Shown one piece after another: positions 32,830 through 44,663 of a stretch of 64,000 nucleotides of DNA. Made by a program: the position numbers and the translations under genes. Each line of letters begins with the position of its first letter. Within the stretch, counting starts at the first letter, position 1. The DNA is from Scalesia atractyloides (lineage: Eukaryota; Streptophyta; Magnoliopsida; Asterales; Asteraceae). The stretch is from contig CAMTDV010000017.1 of the NCBI GenBank assembly GCA_947069175.1, forward strand, positions 35,845,126 through 35,909,125. The letters are read 5' to 3'. The notes beneath the pieces are model-generated. The model was not told where the DNA came from. It was given only the letters and a program-made list of their open reading frames with translations, and did not search any database.

Positions 32830-34188
32830 AAGTAACATTTTAATGTATTTATTCAAGAGAACTGAAGAATCTTCCTGTCTCTATTTAGCATCCCAATTCT
32901 GGAGATCAAGTTTTCAAAAGCAGATGTGTCCAATTCTTTTGTGAACACATCTGCTAATTGATCTCTAGTAGGAACATGATGAATTGAAATCAATCCCTTT
33001 TCATAACAATCTCTTACCAAATGATGGCGAATGTCTATGTGCTATGTTTTTTTAATGAGACACTGGGTTCTTGATAAAGTTTTCAGCTTCTTGACTGTCC
33101 AATTTTAGTGGTGTCTTTAAAGTGGTTATACCAAAATCAAACAGTTGATTTTGAAGTCACAACGGTTGTGCAGTGCAACTTGCAGCAGCTATGTACTCTG
33201 CCTCTGCTGTAGAATTAGAGACTGTTGTTTGCTTTTTGCTTAGCCATGAGACTAATGCATTTCCTAGGAATTGGCAACCTCCTAATGTTGACTTCCTTCT
33301 TTTGTGACCTCCAGCAAAGTCACTATCTAAATAATCTGAAAGTTCAATATTTCATTAGCAGGGTACTAGATACCTAGTGTGGGAGCACCTTTGAGGTATC
33401 TGAATATCCTTTTTACAGCTACTAAATTTGACTTTCTAAGGGACGTTTGATATCTTGCATAGACATAAGTTGCAAACATAACATGTCTTGATGCAGTTAA
33501 GTACATTAAGGACCCTATCATACATCGGTAAAGTGTCTGATCTATCATGTCATATTTTTTTCATCAGATATGAAATGTTTGCTTGTACTCATGGGGGTGG
33601 CACATGGTTTACAGTCATTAATGTTATTTTTTTTTTCAAAAGTGTTTTGACATATTTGTTTTGATGAATGAAAGTTTCATTTTCAAGTTGTTGTACTTGA
33701 ACACCAAGAAAACATTGTAGTTCCCCATGGCACTCATCTCAATTGAGCTGTCAACAGTTTTCTAAAACTCATCACACAATTTATCACATGTGGATCCGAA
33801 AACGATATCATCCACATAGATTTGTACAATTAACAGATCTTTCCATTTCCATTTTAGAAATAGTGTTTTATCAATTTTACCTCTTTTGAATTCATTGGAT
33901 AAGAGAAAAGTGAATAGAATATCATACCAAGCTCTTGGTGCTTGGTGTTTGTTTTCGTCCATACAAATAGCTTGTAGACATAGTTAGCATGGCATGTGTC
34001 TTCAAATCGTGGTGGTTGACACACATAGACCTTTTCTTGGATTTTTCCATAGAGAAAAGCATACTTTATATCCATCTGATACACCTTCATGTTGTGGTTG
34101 ACAGCAAAGGCCAAGAAGAGTCGTATAGCTTCCATCCTTATTACAAGAGCAAAGGTTTCATCATAGTCAATTCCTTCTTCTTGTATGT
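32830..34188 (-). pseudogene. Copia RT-RNase H relic
   Basis: On the minus strand it starts IQEEGIDYDETF at the Gypsy junction, then NMKVYQMDIKYAFLYGK (motif A Asp present), then IYVDDIVFGS (the YVDD box, near 33815). Next come IGSLMYLTASRHVMFA (33548-33366) and an RNase H tail (FAGGHKRRKSTLGGCQFLGN, then STAEAEYIAAASCTAQ, at about 33320-33170). Frameshifts occur near 33960, 33730 and 33350. Motif A and the YVDD box survive, but the frame is destroyed. Confidence 0.85.
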
Positions 34189-36621
34189 TGTAACGCCTCG
34201 CTTTTTCATACTTTCCATATTTAGAAAGCTCGTGTTGTATTTCTATTTTTAGAAACCTTTGTATCTTGTATTCGCTTTTTCGTTGTAATCTTTGTAATCG
34301 TTATAATCTGAGACTTGAATTATAATGGAAACTCGTATTTTATTCTTATTCATGTGATACTTATTCGTAATCATATATATACTTATACATATTCATACAT
34401 TCATGCTTGATATTCGTAAACGTGTGACAACTTGCAAATACATGACAATCGTACTTCATACGAGTCTTATTCGTGATTCTTATACTTAAGCGTGTTCGTT
34501 CTATACTTGGGTGACCTTTAATACATGTTATATATGCCTAACAACCCTAAATTATTCATAGAACAAGTATTATGTGACAATTAAACAAGTTACAAAACAA
34601 TAAAATCAAAAAATAAATAAAAAGGATAATATGCCCGCATGCCTTGCGGACCGCAAGGGAAAACCCTTACGGTCCGTAAGAGGGTCTGGGCGGGCAGGTT
34701 GTGTTTCCAGCCGCACAAATGCACGAAATCCCAATACAAATCCTCCTCCAATCACCTCCTAACCTCATTTAAACAGTTCTTATCAACCCTAAACTCTTCC
34801 ATTAAAAATACTAAGTTCCTCCAAGCATTTTCACACTTTTACAACTCTCTTATCTCTCTCAAATCACTCTCATTCTCTTGCAACTTCAGAATTCAGACAG
34901 AATCATCACCTTCCACTAAAGTGAGCATAACTTGCTCATTTCTTAACGAAATCACTTGATTCTTCTTCCTACTTCCTTGGATAAGTTTTAGGTTTGATCC
35001 CAGGACTTGCCATGGCATTTCTAGACCTGGGTATTCACCAAAAAGACCCCAAAAGTAGCTGAAACTTTCTGATGTTATTAAAACTCTTTCAAAACTTATG
35101 TTTTCTTCATTCAACCCTGTGTTGTTGAGTTCCTAATCAACTTTATGTATAGTGAGCCTAACCTAGGTTGTCATACATGTAAATAGGAGTGTTATGACAC
35201 TCTAAACTTTCTGTTTTTGAAGAGCTTAAAGCTCACAAGTGTTGCAAGTCTTGAAATAGTTCTTGGGTGACTAACTTGGTTAGCTTGGGCTATCCTACAC
35301 CTAAGTCAACACAACACTTGATGTTTTCTCACACATCCTAAGTAGCTTGCTAGTTGAAAGTAACACAACCCCGTCTAGCCTTTGACGTGTGTTGACGTCG
35401 GCTCACGGGGTTGTAGATTACTTGGCTACTTAGCGTATAGTAACATGTATTTCACTTCTTTACTATTATTGTACATGTTCTTGACCCTCCTTGTTGTCTA
35501 TGATAACTTGTGTAGTGGTGAACTTCTATGAGGTTCCTAAATGGATGGCTATGCCACATACCTCTTACATGACTTCTATGATATCCATGAATGGACTTAT
35601 ACATATAATTATTAAAACCTACATAACATACTTAAACCAAAACCTTGATAATGACTAAATAATCATATGTCAAGCTAATAGGTTTAATCACTATAGTGTT
35701 TATTTCCTCGTTATGATTCTAATAGGTGTATAGCCTATGAAATCACATAAACCCTAACGGGTTCCCATAGTGTCAAAACGAGTGCTAGACCTTAGTGAAT
35801 ACTTTAATATACTCTACTTTGTTATGCCTTATTCCAAATCCCGAATCTTTCCTTATCCACCAAATACTCACACCCATGTTTTCCTCTTGTAGGATAACCC
35901 GGTGTTCATCCTGCAACTTAAACTACTCTTCACGGATTACCAAGTCGAAACGCTTGCAAAACGATGAGTACACTCGACCCATTTTCATTTTATCACTTTG
36001 GGTGTAACATGTTTACCTTATACAAAATCACTAAACTTAAACTTTATACAATGCACGAAACAATCCAATATTCATGAATGCTTTGATACGCTACTTGTTA
36101 CTTATATCTTGGACCATTCTTATGTGATACCATAGTCATTAGCTTATCTTAGACCTCCATTTGACATGTATAGCGCTATAGGAGTATCGCACCACCTCAC
36201 TCGTGAAATCTAGAGGCCATGTTAAAATATCGTGATTTGCGTATAACGCTCTCGTATAAACTTAGTATCATATGGATTCGTTTTAACTTTATTCGTATAC
36301 GTATGCTTATGCTTAAACTTGTGTACTCGCCTTTGCTTTTGCATTGAACTCTATTTTAAAACATGTTACAGGTTGATGGAGATGATGCTATGAAATCGAA
36401 GTAGCGTTGATGCTAGATACACACATAGACGTTTAGGTTTATTATTGTTGTATCAAATTTTGTACTTGTTATGTTTACTTGATTTTTCCATCTATTGTAG
36501 CGACAATTTACTTATGAAATGAAATTCGGTTTAATGAATTATTGTCACCGTTAGCGTTGTGAGCAATAAGCAATATATTTCGTCGCGCCTCAATGTTTCC
36601 GCCATCGGTTGGGGTGTGACA
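34189..36621 (+). repeat. 5' LTR of the Gypsy element
   Basis: The LTR spans TGTAACGCCTCGC to GGGGTGTGACA, 2433 bp. It differs from the 3' LTR by scattered substitutions in the first about 1.43 kb and the last 218 bp, but bases 35616-36403 are identical to 43653-44440. The small ORFs inside are duplicated in the other LTR and are not genes. Confidence 0.95.
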
Positions 36622-36624
36622 GAT

Positions 36625-36636
36625 TGGTATCAGAGC
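36625..36636 (+). other. Primer binding site (initiator Met tRNA)
   Basis: TGGTATCAGAGC lies three bases after the 5' LTR end. It is complementary to the 3' end of plant initiator Met tRNA. Confidence 0.95.
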
Positions 36637-36639
36637 CAT

Positions 36640-37604
36640 AACTATAGGGAATTAGGTAGAATTGCCATGTTCGACCTAGTCTATAGTTTAAGCGTCCCGT
36701 TTTTTACGATTCTTACATTATGCTTAAAACTTTATTCTTTCTTCATTGCTTCTTCCTTTCTTTTGGGCTTAAAATTTACATAATGTCTTTCCTAAGACAT
36801 TTACACAATACACTTGAAGACTGAAGACACTCATGATGCAAACGAGACGATTTGCACCAAGATAGGCCTAATGACTTACAATTTTTGGTGAAATATCTCA
36901 TTCCGCGTATTCGATTTTTCACGAAGTTATACCATCAAGTTAGGAGTGATATCAACATCTTGATGGAAAACTTCCATTTCATACTCTAGTGGATCCTACT
37001 AACGAGTCGAAATATGCTCCTCGTTTAGTAAGAAACAACCACACGTTGGGTACGAAATCGTCAAGTTAGGGGTGAAACCCGCACCTTGTCGATTAAGTCC
37101 CGTTCCTAGATTTTCAATCTCGCCAAAGTCTCGAATTTTCGATCCACTAGGGATATGTAGTAACTGGAAGGATAAAATACCATTAATCGTTTCTTGACTA
37201 GGGTATTTTACCTATTAGGCCAAAGCATGTTCCCTAACTCGAAAGATCTTACGAATCACTTTGGAATAGTCGATGTTTCTCTACCCGAAACAATCCTATG
37301 TTTTATTGAGCCAATCTTTTATGTATTCTTAATTTTCATGTGATTTTATATTTCTTACCTCATTTGTTTCGAACAGTTACACGAATCGCACGTCTCTCGC
37401 AATCAAAACCAATAATAATCCTCGTGAACAAACTAAATTTATACTCTTTATACGCATTCATACGTGATTATGCTTATTGAATACATGTTGAATACTCGTC
37501 AAATACATGCAACATACGTGAACATATCCATGCTTATACATGCAAAACTTATTTTTACATTGTGATAAAGTCTCATCCTTTTCCTTTCTATTTTTCAACC
37601 TTAG
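36640..37604 (+). other. Gypsy leader between PBS and gag
   Basis: About 960 bases of noncoding leader were seen, with no conserved ORF. Confidence 0.6.
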
Positions 37605-38700
37605 ATGTCTTCTCCAAACTCCTCAAAGAAATCAAAAGGTTCCAAGAAGGGTTCCAACAACAATGGGGACTCGACATCAAAGCAAGAGCTCGTAGGTTTG
37701 GTCGCGGAGCAAATGGCTGAACAGATGGCTAAGATTATCCCCGATATCGTTAGCCAAATTCAATCCATCCACGACACCCCTAAGTCCTCTGTCGACTCTA
37801 ATGTGGAAAAGCCTAAGTCACAATTCCTTTTCAAACAATTCATGGCCTGTAAACCTATGGAGTTTACTGGTAATAATGGTGCGACGACGTTGTTGACTTG
37901 GATTGAAGCCATGGAGATTTCATTCCGCCAAAGTGGCTGCCCCGATGGCTTGGGCACCGAAATGCTACGGGGATATTCCTCTAGAGAGCCCTCGAGTGGG
38001 GAACCTCTGAACGAAGCACAAGAGAGGATGATGCCGCCCACGCGTTACCATAGGCTGAACTGAGAAGATCATGAGGGACGAATTTTGTCCTCCTCATGAA
38101 CTAAGGAAGTTAGAGCATGAGTTTTGGTATCTCAAGCAAAACGGAGATGATAACGATGGTCTAACCCTACGCTTCAAAATACTAAACATCCTTTGCCCTA
38201 GCCAAGTCGATACCACTGAAAAGGCCATCAACAAATACATCCACTGTCTGCCCGATTCTTTCATGAACCTTGTAGAAGCTGCTTTCCCAAGGACTATTGA
38301 GGAAACCTACCGCTTGGCCGCTCACCTTAACAGCAACCATGTTGAGCGCAAGAATGCCGCAAAGGCATCGTTGAAAAGCGCGCATTAAGCCACCACCGAA
38401 ACCGCCACCATTGAACCCTCACCCAAACCCCCTCGAAACAACAACCCAAAAAACAAGAAGCGGAAGGCTTCTAGTCAGAATTGCACGGTTGTTACTCTGC
38501 CAAACCCTCAACCCATCCTGACACTAGCAACCATTAGCCCTGCCAACCCCGAGCAAGCCAAGCATGGCTACACTGGACCTCATCCCCAGTGTGCTAACTG
38601 CTCCTACCATCACCCCGCAACTACACCATGCCGCAAGTGCGCCCAATGTCAGAGATTGGGGCATTTTGCTAACAGTTGCCGAAACTTCCCTCTACCCTAA
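37605..38700 (+). pseudogene. Gypsy gag relic
   Basis: ATG at 37605 opens a Ser/Lys-rich start (MSSPNSSKKSKGSKKG), followed by the capsid block FMACKPMEFTGNNGATTLLTWI. A frameshift at about 37960-38070 leads to a second frame, 38071-38388 (LRKLEHEFWYLKQNGDD, then AINKYIHCLPDSFMNLVEAA). After another stop comes a zinc-knuckle region at about 38590-38690 (CANCSYHH, then CRKCAQCQRLGHFANSC). Gag packages element RNA. The start was chosen because it follows the leader and precedes the basic N-terminus. Confidence 0.85.
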
Positions 38701-38889
38701 AACCAGCAAGCCCAAGCCATCGTGCCAAACCCTAACCCTGCTCACTCTCAAGCTCAAGCTGCACTACAAAAGCATGCTATACATGTGGCGACCCTAACTA
38801 CTTCGCCAATGTATTCCCCCCAACGCGTCAACAACCAGCTTGAGGCAGAGCCTTCGCCCTTACCGCCGCTCAGGCACAAAACACGAACG

Positions 38890-39490
38890 ACGTTATAACT
38901 GGTATGTTCCTTGTTAACCATGTCAATGCTTCATGTCTTTTTGATACTGGCGCAGATAGAATTTTTGTATCTAATGAATTTTAACCCTTGCTTAAGTGCG
39001 TATGTTCTAAGTTGCACAATCCTTCTCTGTCGAAGTCACTAACGGGAAATCTGTCAAGGTTGATTCCGTCCTTTTTAATTGTTCCTTGAATCTTAACGAT
39101 CATACGTTCTTGATTGACCTCATACCCGTGCAATTCGGAAGCTTCGATATCATAGTATGCGTGGATTGGTTTAGGCAAGTTCGTGCTGAAGTTGTTTGTT
39201 CTAAAAAGTTCATTCGCCTCCCTCTTCCAAACGGTGATTCTTTACACGTCTATGGAGAAAAACCCTCTAAAGGTCTCAAGCTTATGTCGTGTATCCAAGC
39301 AAACAAATATTTGCGCAAGGAATACTTTGCCAATCTGGCCCATATTGTGGAAAAGAAAGACAAGGGCCCGAGTATGAGTGATGTTCCTGTGGTTTGTGAT
39401 TTTCCTGATGTCTTTCCAGAGGATCTTCCTGGTCCTCCTCCTCCTCGTTCAGTTAATTTTCGTATTTATCTATCCCTGGCGCAACTCCTG
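38890..39490 (+). pseudogene. Gypsy protease region
   Basis: The aspartic protease signature FDTGADRIFVSNEF lies at about 38940-38980 and is followed at once by a stop. The frame at 39086-39496 then gives NLNDHTFLIDLIPVQFGSFD and VVCDFPDVFPEDLPGPPPPR, the usual link from protease to RT. A shift separates it from the RT frame. Confidence 0.8.
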
Positions 39491-39492
39491 TT

Positions 39493-40806
39493 GTGAAAGC
39501 TCCTTATCGTTTAGCACCCTCGGAGATGAAAGAACTATCGAGCAAACTTCAACAGCTTCTTGATAAGGGCTTTATACGCCCTAGTACTTCTCCTTGGGGC
39601 GCTCCTGTTTTGTTCGTCAAGAAGAAAGATGGGTCTTTTCGGATGTGCATTGACTATCATGAACTCAACGAACTTACAATCAAGAACCAATACCCACTTC
39701 CTCGCATTGACGATCTCTTCGATCAGCTTCAAGGTGCGACCTGTTTCTCGAGAATCGAACTTCGTTCCGGCTATCATCAACTTCGAGTTCTCGAAGAAGA
39801 TGTACCTAAAACCATCTTTCGCACACTTTATGGACACTACGAGTTCGTGGTCATGCCTTTCGGTTTGACTAACGCGCCTGCCGTGTTCATGGATTTAATG
39901 AACCACGTGTGTAAGCCTTTTCTCGATCGTTTCGTAATCGTATTCATCGACGATATTCTCATCTACTCCAAGACGAAAGAAGAACATGGGCGACATTTGC
40001 AACTTATCCTTCAGCTCTTACGAACCGAACGTCTTTACGCCAAATTCTCCAAGTGTGAATTTTGGCTAAAAGAGGTTCAATTCCTTGGTCACGTCGTCAA
40101 TGAACTCGGTATTCATGTTGACCCCGCAAAGATAGAAGCTGTGAAGAATTGGATTGCACCTAAATCGCCTTCGGAAATTCATTCGTTTCTTGGCCTAGCT
40201 GGTTACTATCGTCATTTCATCTTAAACTTTTCCAAGATCGCTGTTCCTCTTACGTCTTTGACTCAAAAAGATAAACCTTTTGTTTGGGGTCCCGAACAAG
40301 AGGAGACTTTTCAAACTCTCAAGGACATGCTCTGTAATGCTCCTATCCTTACCCTCCTCAATGGGAACGACGACTTTTTCTTGTATTGTGATGCCTCAAA
40401 CCAAGGTCTTGGTTGCGTTCTTATGCAACGGGACAAGGTTATCGCTTACGCGTCGAGACAACTCAAGATTCATGAGAAAAACTATAATACGGACGACCTT
40501 GAACTTGGTGCAGTTGTTTTTGCATTAAAGATTTGGCGACACTACCTTTACAGTACTAAGTGTACGGTCTTCACCGACCACAAGAGCCTACAACATATCT
40601 TTGATCGAAAGGAACTCAACATACGTCAACGTCGTTGGGTAGAATTGTTAAATGACTACGAGCGTGGTATTGGCTACCACCCTGGTAAAGAGAATGTTGT
40701 GGCCGATGCACTTAGTCGTAAAAACTCATGTCAAAAGTATTCGTTGTCACCAAATTATGGGAAAGCTTCACGAGATAACTCGCCAAGCTCAATTTGTCAT
40801 CATTAA
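39493..40806 (+). pseudogene. Gypsy reverse transcriptase-RNase H (defective)
   Basis: This is the longest intact pol frame (437 aa). RT blocks include RPSTSPWGAPVLFVKKKDGS, CIDYHELNELTIKNQYPLPR and VMPFGLTNAPAVFMDLMN, with the active-site box FIDDILIYSK. Motif A reads SRIELRSGYHQL, so the catalytic Asp normally found in (K/R)IDLRSGYHQ is Glu. RNase H follows (YCDASNQGLGCVLMQ, FTDHKSLQHIF, NVVADALSRK). After the last block the frame drifts and ends at 40806, while integrase continues in another frame from about 40745. It would copy element RNA to DNA in particles, but the motif A change alone should disable it. Confidence 0.85.
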
Positions 40807-42201
40807 CGAGGGTAACCTCGATAACGAGTTGAATTGTGGAGTTGAAAACCCACTCGCAGCTAAACCCGATGGTATTCTTTACTACCATGATCGCATTTGG
40901 ATTCCCAATCGTCTCATCATTCGAAACACCTTGATGGATGAAGCCCACAAATCCCGATACTCCATTCATCCTGACGCTGACAAGATGTACCATGATCTTC
41001 GTGCATCTTATTAGTGGCTTGGGATGAAGAAAGATATCGCCCTGTATGTCTCGAAGTGTCTTACATGTTCCAAGGTGAAAGTTGAACATCAACGCCCCTC
41101 TGGCTTACTCGAGCAACCAGAAATTCCTGTCTGGAAATGGGAGAGTATTACTATGGATTTCATTACCAAGCTTCCTCGCACTTCGTCTAGTCACGACAGC
41201 ATATGGGTCATCATTGATTGATTGACCAAATCCACTCATTTCTTCGCCATTCGTGAAGATTACAAAGTCGAGAAATTGGCTCGTATCTACACAGATGAAG
41301 TCATTAGTCGTCATGTACTCCCATTGACATCATTTCATATCGCGATGCTCGTTTTACCTCCCGCCTTTGGCAAACATTTCAATCTACCCTTGGCACTCGT
41401 CTCAATCTTAGCACCGCTTTTCACCCTCAATCCGATGGTCAAACCGTGTGTACTATCCAAACTCTAGAGGATATGCTTCGTTCATGCGTAATCGATTTTG
41501 GCGGTAACTTGGATTCGCATTTACCCTTGGTAGAATTCTCGTACAATAACACTTATCACGCTAATATTCAAATGGCACCATTTGAAGCATTATATGGTCG
41601 TAAGTGTCGTTCGCCTATTTGTTCGCACGAGATCGGAAACTCTCAAATCACCGGTCCTGAACTAATACAAGAGACAACGGACAAGATTCTGCAAATTCGT
41701 GATAATCATCTCAAAGCTCGAAGCCGACAAAAGAGTTATGCTGACAAAAGACGCAAGCCTCTGGAATTCAACGTAGGTGATAACGTACTTCTCAAGGTAT
41801 CCCCTTGTAAGGGTGTTGTTCGATTTGGTAAGAAATGCAAGCTCACTCCGCGCTATGTAGGTCCTTTCATGATTATCGAAAGGATTGATAAGGTTGCATA
41901 TCGACTGGATCAACCTCAAGAACTCAACAACGTTCACCCAGTTTTCCATGTTTCAAATCTCAAGAAATGTCTAGCTGAAGAAGTACTTCAAGTTCCACTA
42001 GAAGATCTTCAAATCAACGAGACATTGCATTTTGTCGAAAAACCAGTCGAAATCATGGACCGGGGAATCAAACAATTGAGGCGCCATTAAATTCCTATTG
42101 TCAAGGTTCGATGGGAAGGAAAACGTGGCGCTAAATTTACTTGGGAACTCAAGAGTAATATGAAGACTAAGTATCCGCATCTTTTCGTTGCATCTTCCTA
42201 A
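40745..42201 (+). pseudogene. Gypsy integrase with chromodomain-like tail (defective)
   Basis: The HHCC zinc region is visible (HKSRYSIHPDADKMYHDLR, then CLTCSKVKVEHQRPSGLL), followed by the first catalytic Asp in ITMDFITKLP. Stops occur at about 41012 and 41219, and frameshifts at about 41330 and 41446. In the correct frame the second catalytic site reads ISYRDARF where SDRD is expected, and the third reads SDGQTVCTIQ where QTE is expected. Both residues are lost. The frame at 41446-42090 runs through EALYGRKCRSPIC, VHPVFHVSNLKKCL and EKPVEIMDRGIK. A stop and a readable tail follow to 42201. Confidence 0.85.
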
Positions 42202-42221
42202 ATTTCCGGATGAAATTTCCT

Positions 42222-42235
42222 AAAGGAGGGGAGAC
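42222..42235 (+). other. Polypurine tract
   Basis: AAAGGAGGGGAGAC ends one base before the 3' LTR. It is the expected plus-strand primer. Confidence 0.9.
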
Positions 42236-44658
42236 TGTAACGCCTCGCTTTTTCATACTTTCCATATTTAGAAAGCTCGTGTTGTATTTCTATTTTTAGA
42301 AACCTTTGTATCTTGTATTCGTTCTTTCATTGTAATCTTTGTAATCGTTGTAATCCGAGACTTGAATCATAATGGAAACTCGTATTTTATTCTTATTCAT
42401 GTGATACTTATTCATAATCATTTATGTACTTATACATATTCATACATTCATGCTTGATATTCGTAAACGTGTGACAACTTGCAAATACATGACAATCATA
42501 CTTCATACGAGTCTTATTCGTTATTCTTATACTTAATCGTGTTCGTGCTATACTTGGGTGACCTTTAATACATATTTATATATGCCTAACAACCCTAAAT
42601 TATTCATAGAACAAGTATTATGTGACAATTAAACAACTTACAAAACAATAAAATCAAAAAAATAAAACGGATAATCTGCCCGCAGGCCTTGCGGACCGCA
42701 AGGGAAAACCCTTACGGTCCGTAAGAGGGTCTGGGCGGGCAGGTTGTGTTTCCAGCCGCGCAAATGCACGAAATCCCAATACAAATCCTCCTCCAATCAC
42801 CTCCTAACCTCATTTAAACAGTTCTTATCAACCCTAAACTCTTCCATTAAAAATACCAAGTTCCTCCAAGCATTTTCACACTTTTACAACTCTCTAATCT
42901 TTCTCAATCTCTTGCAACTTCAGGACTCTGACAGAATCATCACCTTCCACTAAAGTGAGCATAACATGCTCATTTCTTAACGAAATCACTTGATTCTACT
43001 TCCTACTTCCCTGGATAAGTCTTAGGTTTGATCCCACGGACTTGCCATGGCATTTCCAGACCTGGGTATTCACCAAAAAGACCCGAAAGTAGGCTGAAAC
43101 TTTCTGATGTGATTAAAACTCTTTCAAAACTTATGTTTTCTTCATTTAACCTTGTGTTCTTGAGTTCCTAATCAACTTTATGATTAGTGAGCCTAACCTA
43201 GATTATCATACATGTAAATAGGAGTGTTTTGACACTCTAAACTTTCTATTTTTTTGAAGAGCTTAAAGCTCACAAGTGTTGCAAGTCTTGAACTAGTTCT
43301 TGGGTGACTAACTTGGTTAGCTTGGGCTATCCTACACCTAAGTCCACACAACACTTGATGTTTTCTCATTTATCCTAAGTAGTTTGCTAGTTGAAAGTAA
43401 CACAACCCCGTCTAGCCTTCAACATGTGTCAACGATGGCTCACCGGGTTGTAGATTACTTGCCTACTTAGTGTATAGTAACATGTATTTCACTTCTTTAT
43501 TATTATTGTACATGTTCTTGACCCTCCTTGTTGTCTATGACAACTTGTGTAGTGGTGAACTCCTATGAGCTTCCTAAATGGATGGCTATGCCACCTACCT
43601 CTTACATGACTTCTATGATATACATGAATGGACTTATACATATAACTATTATAACCTACATAACATACTTAAACCAAAACCTTGATAATGACTAAATAAT
43701 CATATGTCAAGCTAATAGGTTTAATCACTATAGTGTTTATTTCCTCGTTATGATTCTAATAGGTGTATAGCCTATGAAATCACATAAACCCTAACGGGTT
43801 CCCATAGTGTCAAAACGAGTGCTAGACCTTAGTGAATACTTTAATATACTCTACTTTGTTATGCCTTATTCCAAATCCCGAATCTTTCCTTATCCACCAA
43901 ATACTCACACCCATGTTTTCCTCTTGTAGGATAACCCGGTGTTCATCCTGCAACTTAAACTACTCTTCACGGATTACCAAGTCGAAACGCTTGCAAAACG
44001 ATGAGTACACTCGACCCATTTTCATTTTATCACTTTGGGTGTAACATGTTTACCTTATACAAAATCACTAAACTTAAACTTTATACAATGCACGAAACAA
44101 TCCAATATTCATGAATGCTTTGATACGCTACTTGTTACTTATATCTTGGACCATTCTTATGTGATACCATAGTCATTAGCTTATCTTAGACCTCCATTTG
44201 ACATGTATAGCGCTATAGGAGTATCGCACCACCTCACTCGTGAAATCTAGAGGCCATGTTAAAATATCGTGATTTGCGTATAACGCTCTCGTATAAACTT
44301 AGTATCATATGGATTCGTTTTAACTTTATTCGTATACGTATGCTTATGCTTAAACTTGTGTACTCGCCTTTGCTTTTGCATTGAACTCTATTTTAAAACA
44401 TGTTACAGGTTGATGGAGATGATGCTATGAAATCGAAGTATCGTTGATGCTAGATACACACATAGACGTGTAGGTTTGTTATTGTTGTATCAAATTTTGT
44501 ACTTGTTATGTTTATTTGATTTTCCCATGTATTGTAATGACAATTTACTTATGAAATGAAATTCGGTTTAATTAATTATTGTCACCGTTAGCATTGTGAG
44601 CAATGAGCAATCTATTTCGTCCCGCCTTGATGTTTCTGCCATCGGTTGGGATGTGATA
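42236..44658 (+). repeat. 3' LTR of the Gypsy element
   Basis: The LTR spans TGTAACGCCTCGC to GGGATGTGATA, 2423 bp, followed directly by the duplicated TATGT. The terminal CA is mutated to TA. See the 5' LTR for the identity pattern. Confidence 0.95.
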
Positions 44659-44663
44659 TATGT

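Larger units (their letters stand above)
34189..44658 (+). mobile_element. Ty3/Gypsy (Tekay-like) element, complete structure
   Basis: This 10.47-kb element has two 2.4-kb LTRs (TG start; ACA and ATA ends), a PBS for initiator Met tRNA, gag, protease, RT-RNase H, integrase and a PPT. It is bordered by TATGT on both sides. The post-integrase block (FVEKPVEIMDRGIKQL... then PIVKVRWEGKRGAKFTWE) is the divergent chromodomain-like tail typical of the Tekay/Del lineage. Pol is broken by frameshifts, so the copy is dead despite its intact architecture. Confidence 0.95.

Noticed and set aside
35795..36007. 70-aa ORF identical at 43832-44044
   Set aside because: It is duplicated because it lies in both LTRs; no codon signature or known domain.
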